Positions 1 to 9,000 of a stretch of 13,780 bases of DNA are shown here, piece by piece. The notes under the pieces were generated by a model. That model was not told the origin of the DNA. It searched no databases and saw only the letters and a list, made by a program, of their open reading frames with translations. The stretch is from contig RFFU01000069.1 of NCBI GenBank assembly GCA_003697085.1, forward strand, positions 1 to 13,780, read 5' to 3'. Source of the DNA: Candidatus Hydrogenedentota bacterium (lineage in GTDB: Bacteria > UBA8481 > J006). Positions within the stretch are counted from its first letter, which is position 1. The number at the start of each line of letters is the position of its first letter. A program made the translations under genes and the position numbers.

Positions 1-3000
1 CGCAAGGCGGAGGAACGCGCGCGTGCGGCGGGCTCCTCGTCTTCCCAGCAGTCGGCATCGAGCCAACCGGCTTCCGAGCAGCCGCCCCAGGAAACACCAC
101 GGGAGGAGGTCCCGCCGGAGGAAGTCCCTCAAGAAGAGGTGCCGTCCGAAGAACCGCCGGCCTCGCAACCGGCGGCTCCGGCCACCACCGCTACCACCGC
201 CACTTCCTCCTCTTCTCCACCTCCGTCTTCGCCGCGCGAGTCACCGCATGGTCCCGGTATCGCTCAAGTCCTGACGGAGAAACTTAAGGAGAACGTCGGA
301 TACACCGCGACGAAAAGCGACTCGAACGTTTCTCCAAAAGGAACCCCTGTCGAATACCCTAAGGTCTCGAAAGGTGGAAAACGCGTCACCTTCGGCCCGA
401 CCACGACTCGGACTCGGATCGTGGTCGGGAATGTCGAGATCGTGGCGGTACGAGGAAGCGAAGAATCGAAGAGCGAATCTCCTCGGGTGACGACCGAATC
501 GGAATCATTCGAAGCGCGAACGGCGGAGGTGGCGACAGAAGCCCCGACCGCGACGAGAAAAACGAAGCCTCGAAAGCCGCGATGTTCCTGCGGGGGAACC
601 CGCTGCGGATGCAACTTCGAGAACTTTTGCGAGCAGGTCGGAAAGAATCCGGAGCGGTGTTCGCTTGCCCTCTGCTATTGCGCCAACAAGAACTGTGAGT
701 GCGGAAAGAACTACGAATGTCAGGGGCAGTACACGGTGCGGAAGGAATATGTCGCCAAGTTCCGCGCCGAACTCCCGGTGCGTTATTGCAAGGTCGGCCC
801 CGGGCCGACAACGAAGCCGGCCGCCCCCGAGAAGGAAGCGTGTCCATGCAATCTCAACGGATGCGGTTGCAAGGAGAAATGGGCGTGCGGCTTTCGCACC
901 ACGGAGTACGCGCGTCCTTCGGACGGGAGGCGCGTGACCGTTTGCTCGAATTACGAGATCGCGCGCATCGACCTCGGCACACCGGAACGGGAAGACGAAG
1001 CGCGGAAGGCGGCGAAGGAAAAACGGAAGAAGAAACGGGAGGAAGAGGCGCGAAAGCGCGCGGAGGAAGAGGAGCGAAAGAAGGAGGCGGCGGCGAAGAA
1101 GATCGCGGAGATGGTGACGCCGAAGCCGGAGCCTCCACCGAGGGGGACGTGTTGCGCCGCGTCGGGGGGAGGTACCAACTGCTGCGGCGGCGAGGATTGC
1201 ACCTGCACCTATCGAAGCGAATGCGGCGGCGCGGTGCACCTCAGTTACGTCGATCGGTCGGTCTGGCACTGCGACAAGTACCCCGTGCTCGGCGGAAGGC
1301 TCGGTGGAAAGGAAACGGGGGGCACGTCCGGGACAGGGACCGCGGGGAAAGGCGGAATCACGGCGGGACCGAAGGCCGGAGCGGAAACGGGACCGGGAAC
1401 GGAAAAGTCGGGGAAGAAGAGCGCGGGAGAAGGCGGACTCCTGCCGCCGATCCCGAAGGCACCGCCGGTGAAGAAAGCGGCTTGCTGCAACGAGCCGGGA
1501 GGCGAGTGCTGCGGCGGCGAGGACTGTACCTGTTCCGCCCGCGAGGAATGCGCCGGGGTCGTTCACCTCGACTACGGCGACCGTTCCGTCTGGCATTGCC
1601 AGCGGCTTCCGGGCTTCGGCGGTGGAAGGGAGGGAACGCGGGGCAAGAAGAAGTCCGCAGGGGGCGGCGTGACCACGGGGAGGGAAGGAACGAAGGGAAC
1701 GGGGGCGGGGCCGACGAGCCGTCCGGTGTCCGGGAAGACCGCGAAGCCCGGCACCGCCGGAACCTCGGGCGAAGGAGCGGGAGGCGTCGCAGTACCCGTC
1801 GGCGGCGGGCGCGGGAAGGGAAAGTGGAAAGGAGGCGTGAAGCCGGCGGCCGCACAACCGACGGGGAAGAACCCCTGTACCTGCATCGGCTCCAACTGCA
1901 CCTGTTCCGCGCAAGGGCAGTGCCCGGGACCGATCCATATCAACTACGGAACCTATTCCCGGTGGTACTGTCAAGGTAGTCCGTTTCCACAACCCGGGGG
2001 GTCGTCCGGGAAGCCGGTCGTTTCCCGGAGAGGGGGAAAGAAGGGCAAAGAGAAGGCGGGAGGTCGCCGGAGCGGTCCCGCAAAGAAGGACGGTTGTTGT
2101 GGACCGAACGGTACCGGCAAGAACTGCTGCGGCGGGAAGGATTGCACCTGCTCGGATCGGAGCGAATGTTACGGGCCGACCGACACGACCTGGCGCTGCA
2201 CGCGCAAGACAACCTTCGGCGGCGGGACGGGAAGATCTCCAAAGCCGCGGCCTTCCGGTTCGACTGGAACCGATGCGGGGCCGGTCGCAGGGCGGCAAGC
2301 GGGCTCGAAGAAGAAAGACGGTTGTTGCGGACCGAACGGTACCGGCAAGAACTGCTGCGGCGGGAAGGACTGCACCTGCTCGGACCGGAGCGAATGTTAC
2401 GGGCCGACCGACACGACCTGGCGTTGCACGCGCAAGACAACCTTCGGCGGCGGGACAGGAAGATCATCGAAGCCGCGGACTTCGGGTTCGACCGGTACCG
2501 ATGCCGGGCCGGTCTCGCCGGGTTCCTCGGCGACGCAGCCCTCGGGCGACGAGACGCCCTGCGGATGCGGCGGCAAGGAGTGCTCGTGCACGAACCGCGC
2601 GGATTGCCTCGGAATTGTCGACACGACGTGGTTGTGCACGCCGAAGGTGCGGTTCGATCTGAGCGGCGGTAGGAGAAAGACATCGTCGGGCGGAGAGGCA
2701 ACCGGCGAACAGGCAAGCGGCGGCGAGGCGGTCACTCAGGGCGCAGGCAAGGAAGGCAGCGTAACAGGCGCACCGCCGCCGAATCGACCGAGCCGAAGGA
2801 AGAACACCGGTAAAAGCCCGATCGGAAAGGAGACGCCGGCGCGGGAAGGTTCGGCGAAGAAAGTGGCAAAGAAGAAGAAGCCGGATCCTTACAATAAGTT
2901 CGTCGAGAAGGTCGCCGGCACGACCGCTTCGCCCTTGGCGCCGCTTCTGGCGGGAATGGAAAAGATTTACGGCAAGACCTGGATCGAGATGGTGACGAAA

Positions 3001-6000
3001 GATTACCAGGCGAAGGAAGGCCGAAAATCGGCGATCGACTTCCTCGTCTACCTCTACGAATACCTCCCGATCGGCCAGCAGTCGAACAACGCATCCCGCC
3101 GCCGCGCTCGGCTGACATTGATCGAGATCCTCGGCCGCATCGCGCGCGATCCCGCCCTGTTGAAACTCTGGGGGGACGAAACCGACCGTCTGGCCGGCCG
3201 GATGTTGTTGAAGCAGATCGAGAAGCTCCGTTCTGAACTGAAGGAGGATATCCGCTGGTCGAAGGGGGAGAAGAAGCGCGAGGCGCAATGGACGCTTCTT
3301 CACCTGTTGGTCGAGAGATTGGCGGCGGTCGAGGCCGGGAAACGTCCGGCGGTCGAGAAGGATATCCGCGCGCTTCTTGCGGAATTGAAGAGGAGCGACG
3401 AGAAGGTGATCGGGAAGGCGGATGAGGCGGGGCGGAGACGCGCGGCCGAACGGGAACGCGCACTCTTGGCGCTTCTGAAGCGTCTGGCGGCACATTCCGG
3501 CTCCGTCTCGAAGAGCCTCGTGAAGGAGATTCAAGAGCAACTGGCGGAGACGTACGAAAAGGCGGCGGCGGCGGAACCGATGGGATCGGGACGTCGGCCC
3601 GAGTTCTATCTCAAGGCGGCGAAGATCCATCTGGCCTTGAAGAATTTCCGCCAAGCGCTTTCGGACGCGCAGTTCGCCGAGAATTTCTCATCCGGGAGCG
3701 AGAACGCATACACCGTGAACCTGATCAAATCGTTCGTTTATCGGTACCTTCTGGAAAACTACGACCGGCTTTCGAGCGGCGAGAAGAAGAGTTTCTTCCT
3801 CGTCAACGGGCCGGAGCGGGACAAGGCGAGCCTGAAGAAACTCGTTGCGGAAGCGGACGAGAAGGTGATCCAACACGGTACCGGCGGTGAGAAGGAGGAG
3901 GGGGCGGTGATAGCCGCACTTGTCCGCCGCATCGATGCGCTCGTCGCCGAAGGGAAGGCGAAGGAAGCGTTGGACGAGATGGAGAACCTCGAGCCGGACT
4001 ACGGGACCAACTCGATCTTTCTGGCGCGATACCTGCTTCTCCTGATGCAATCTGATCCGAAGATCCGCAATCCGCATCTCTTGGAGAAGGCGTTGCGGGA
4101 GTCGGTGAAGGAAGGCGCGGTCGGGAAGGAGACACTGGAGTATTACAAGAAGAAGAAGCGGGAGATCGTGATCTTGATGGGGAGCCTTTTGCCGCGCCAG
4201 AGGTTCAGCGCAGACGAGATCATCCGCATCTTCAACTCGGTGGACGTGATGCTGGCGAAGATGCGGTCCGAGGCGAAGACCCGGGAGGAGAAGGACGTGA
4301 TCATCTCGGCGCAGTTGGAGTTCGCGCGCGATTATCTGCGATGGATCCGCGCTCATCCCGGTGTGAAGACGGAGGAGTTGGAAAAGGAATTCGACCGGGT
4401 GGCCTCGAACGCCGTCACCGAGGCGCGCTGGCTTTCGCCCGCGGCGAAGGTGCAGGCGAAGGCTGTTGTGGACGAGATCAAACAGATCAGCGGTGGAGAC
4501 GAGCGGAGCCGGGAGACGCGGCGGGAGATCGAGCGGGGCGAGATCCGCGATTACAGAAAACTCTTCACGATCTTTCTCGGGGCGATGAAGAGCGGCGATT
4601 TCGAGACGGCGAAGGCGGCGGCGGAGAGGTTGGCGAAATCGAGCGATCTCTCGGCGAGCAAGAAGATCGGAACCCTCTCCGCGATATTGAAATGGATCGA
4701 TGCGGTTCGTACGTCGGTCGGTCTCAACGCCGATCAGAAGGCCTTTCTGGACCCCTTGGCGGAGAAACTGGCGAAGAAGATCAGACAGATCGTTACGGGT
4801 GAAATCAAGGAGGCACAGGAGAATCTCTACGAGGCTTCGAAGAAGATGGGGACGCTGTCCGGAGATTTGTCAGAGAAGGAGAATCGAGAGGCTTATGCCG
4901 CGGCGGCGGCCAAACGAGCGGAAGCGTTGCGGAAGTTGCGGCATCTCGAGGCAACGCTTCTGGATCTGAAACTGCGTGGATTAAGCGGGCCCGCTTTGAA
5001 ACGCGCGCTCAAGGCCGAGATCAAGAAACAGAACGCCGAGATCAAGAAGCAAATCGATCAATTGATCAACCTCTACGGTCCCGCGGGGGAGGCGGTCGAG
5101 GAGAAGGCGAACCGGGAAGGGATCCAGCAGTTCCTGGCGGGCATCAATCTGGTGCGCGCTCGAAGAGACGCCGCGATGGACCTCTTGATCGCTCGTTTTC
5201 CGAAGATCGGGTACGAGGAGAACGCCTTGCGGGCGGGATTGTCCCGGCGCGACCAGGCGATCCGAGATGTCTTCGATGCGTTGAACGGACGGCGAGGCCG
5301 GGACGGAACCCGCCGCGGCGGAGCCGTGGGGCACCTGACGTACAACCAGGGGTGGGCACGGTATGCGGAGGACGAGGAAGGGAAGAAGGCGCGGTATGCC
5401 TGGATCGAGGTTTATCGGGACGAGATCGCCTATTTGAAACAGAGGCGAAAGGACTTGATCTTCGAGAATCCAAAACTCGACGCCTCGGAGAAGGTGGCGA
5501 AGTACCGCAAGGAGATTCAAGCCGAGGCGGACTACTGGAAGAAGTTCGGCGAGAAACTCTCCTCCGCCGTCTTCTCCGACCTCACGGGCGTCGGCGCGAA
5601 GGAGAAGGCCTTCGGGAAAGAGATCGAGGAACGGTTGCGCGTCCAGGAGATGCCGGCCCTGGTGGACCAGATCGTCGCCAGCGCCGACAAGAATGATCCC
5701 CAGAAGTTCTTCGGGTTGCTGGTGGACCTTTACAACGAGAAGATGCGTGTCAGCAACGAGAAATACCTCGAGTATATCAAGACACCGAAATGGCGGCGGG
5801 GGCTGGCCCAGGTCTATTATCTCTACTACTCCGACTATATCGGTTCGAGTAAATGGAGTTACCGCGAGGTGCTCAAGCGAATTCAAGCGGAAGGAAGCGC
5901 GATTCACCGGCTCAACCTCGCGCTGATCGAGGCCTCGGCGAAGCCGGTGAGCTCGTTGAGTACCGAACATCGGACGTTGCTCGAGAAGAAGGGCTTTATT

Positions 6001-9000
6001 GTCAACGGAAAGTACGTCATTCCGAAGAAGTTCAAGTTCAACCCTCTGACGGAGGGCGACGCGGCTTCCCGGCGCTCCTGGGTGGACAAGTACGTCAACG
6101 TCGGTTCGATGGTCGAAGCGTTGGCGACCGTGGTGGTGCCGGGCGGTCTGGCGGCGTCTCAGGCGGAGAAGATGTTCGGTAAGGTCGCGTTACGCGAAGG
6201 GTTGAAACAATGGATCAAGGGCGGGGCGAAATTGGCGACGGAAGCGGCGCTCTTCACCGGTTACAGCCGTGTCGGACAGGTATTGATCAATCCGACGGTG
6301 GTCTTGAACAACGAGTTCTGGTCCGCCTCGGCCCTTCTGAAGGAGTACGGCCATACGATCGTGATGCTGGGGGCGCTCAAGACGATCGGCGGCGTAACGG
6401 AAAAGGTGGGAGAACGGGTCACGAAAGCGGTGGCGCCGGAGTTCACTGCGGAGGAGATACTTTCGATGCCGCTTTCGGATCTGCCGAAGGTCGGTTTGAA
6501 GGATCATGCGTATTTCGTGGCATCGAGCGTGACGAAGTTCGCAGTCGAAGGAACTTCGTTCGCGGGGCTGGAGACGATGATGAACGGACAGGAATTCTCG
6601 ACCGAGGGCGTGCTCAAGAGTCTGGTCTTTCTGGCGGAGTTGAAGGCCGGGGGGGTGTTGGGCCGGTTGGGCACGGTGAAACGCGAGGGACGAGCGCGGA
6701 TCGCGGCGAAGGAGCACGAGGCCCGGACGGTGGAGAAGATTCTGAACGAGAACCGGCGGGAACTGGAGAAGATCGCGGAGAAGGCGAAGGAAGCCGAGAA
6801 ACGGGGCGGCGCGGGAAAGGAAGAGACTCTGCGCGAGGTCGAGAAGATGAAGCAGAAGGTCAATGACTACATCGCCTCGGAACTATTGATCGCGCTCGGG
6901 TACGAGGTGCCCGGATATCCGGTGCCGGCGTCCGCCTCGAAGGAAAAGAAGAAGATCACTTCGGCCGAGGCGGAGAGTTCGCGTGCACCCCCGGAGAAGA
7001 AAGCCACGGCGGGAACGGAGGAGAAGAAAAGCGAGAGCAAGGAGAAGAGCGAGAAAGGAGAAAAGATCCGAGAGAAAGAGACGGTAGCCGTCGTCGAGGA
7101 GCCGGGGGAGAAGACGGTGGAGAAAACGGGTGAGAGAGAAGTCGCGGCGAAAACGGAAGAGACGGGGAAGAAAGTAGGCGAAGCCTCGGGGGAAAAGAAG
7201 GGGGAGAGGGAGGAGAAAGAAAAAGAAGAAGGCGTGGAGAAGGAGATCGTCGATGTCGAGGGGATCACCGGCGAACAACTGGGCAAGGGGGGGTTCGGCG
7301 AGGTCTTCCGGAACAAGGAGAACCCGAACGAGGTCGTCAAGAAGATCTGGGTTCCGCTCGAGAAGGCCTCGACGAAGGCGGACCTCCAGAAGGCGCAAGC
7401 CGCGGTTATGGAGTCGCTCTATCGTGAACTTCTGGGTTCGCGGCTCCTGAAAGCCGCTGGGCTCGAACACGCCCAGATCACGGGGCAGGGCATTACCACC
7501 TACAACCATCCCGAGTTCGGGCCGGTCAAGGCGCCGGTTTTGACGAAACCGTTCGTCGGCGAGGGGATGAAGGTAAATGGAAAGCCCGTTCACGAGGCGC
7601 ATATCCTGAAGGACTGGATGAAGGAGAACGGGTATCACGATGGGTTCGAAGTGACGAAGGAACTGCCGGCCGAGATGCAGGAAATGATCGTGGATTATAT
7701 CCACAAGGCCTTGCGGGCGGGGTTGTTCCTGACCGACATCAAACCGGGCAACATCTATATCTACAAGACATCGCCGGAGGGGCCGTGGCGGATGGGCTTG
7801 ATCGAATCGGACGGGGTCTACCGGATCAAGGATTACCCCGAACTCTTCATGGTCGATCCGACGGCATCTCCCGAGGTCCAGGTCCAGCAGGCGGCTATGG
7901 CGGCCTTCTTCTCCACGCACGCTCCGATGTCGCTTGTGGCGGGCGACGTGGCGCTGGCGCATACTCCGCAGGGTCTGAAAGGGACACTGGACGGGGCGCA
8001 TCAGAAGAAACTGCGGGAATACACGCCCGATCCGAAGGAAGTCGATCACTCGAAGATCAATGCCTTCGATATGAATCCCGAACACGTGCTCGATCCGAAA
8101 CTCGCGGAACTCTATCGCAAGGCGGTCGTGGAGAAGGAACTGGTGCCGGGGGGAGAGGCGGCGCCGAAGGAGGCGCGCGCTCCACCGGCAAAGGTGCCGG
8201 GGAAGGCGGCGGAGAAGGAGCCGACCGCGGGGGGCGGCGAAGAGAAGAGTGTCGGAGAGAGGGAAGAGAAGCCCAAGGAGAAGGCCGCGGGGAAGGAGGA
8301 ACCGGCGGTTGTCGAAGTGACCGAGGATATGCTCGGAGAACTCGTGGGCCAGGGAACCTTCGGAAAAGTGTACAAGCGATCCGGGAAGCCGGGGGAAGTC
8401 GTCAAGATTATCGAGGGGGGCGTCAAGGGGCAGATGCTGGACGAATTCGCCTGGAACGCGTTGGAGCAGGCGCTGGCGTCGGCGAAGAGGGAGATCGAGG
8501 GCGCGAAACTGCTCGAGGCCGCCGGCTTGGCGCATATCGATGTGAAGGCGCAGGGTTCCCTCAAGTACGTGCACGAAACGATCGGCGAGGTCGTGCTCCC
8601 GGTGCTCGTCAAAGACTTCATCGAGCCGGGAATGAGGGTGAACGGCCACACCGTTGTCGATGCCGTCATATTGGAGAAGTGGATGGTCGAAAACGGCTAT
8701 CGCGACAAGGAAGGCCCGAACGGGAAGAACACGAAGCCGCTGCCGGAGCAACTCCAGCAGGCGATCATCGACTACATCCGTGCCGCGAACGAAGCCGGAC
8801 TCTTTCTGGGCGATCTGAAGCCGGACAATTTCTTCCTTTACAAGACGAGCAAGAGCGGCGAATGGAAGGTCGGGCTCCTTGAGACGGATGCGGTGTACCG
8901 CGTTGCGGATTACGAAGCGAAATTCGTATTCCAACCCGGGATGAGCCTGGCGGAGAAGGTGAAGACGCTGGGAGAGTACCAGCGTTTCCAGGGAACGATG

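Noticed and set aside
139-141. GTG as the start of the giant gene
   Set aside because: The same frame is open to base 1 and encodes the same Pro/Glu repeat upstream (EEVP units from 103), with no ribosome-binding site before the GTG. The gene is therefore treated as truncated at the left edge.
505-2298. Long minus-strand open frame of 597 codons
   Set aside because: It is antisense to the cysteine-rich region and has an Arg/Pro/Ser/Leu-rich composition expected from reading GC-rich coding sequence backwards. It has no recognisable motif.
583-2637. Cysteine array as a ferredoxin or metallothionein
   Set aside because: The spacing does not match the CxxCxxC...C pattern of ferredoxins, and the modules have conserved aromatic and Asp/Ser positions and long linkers unlike metallothioneins.
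6883-8934. Long minus-strand open frame of 683 codons
   Set aside because: It is antisense to the kinase-like domains. Its Leu/Arg/His-rich product is a mirror of K/E-rich codons, and the plus strand carries clear kinase motifs here.
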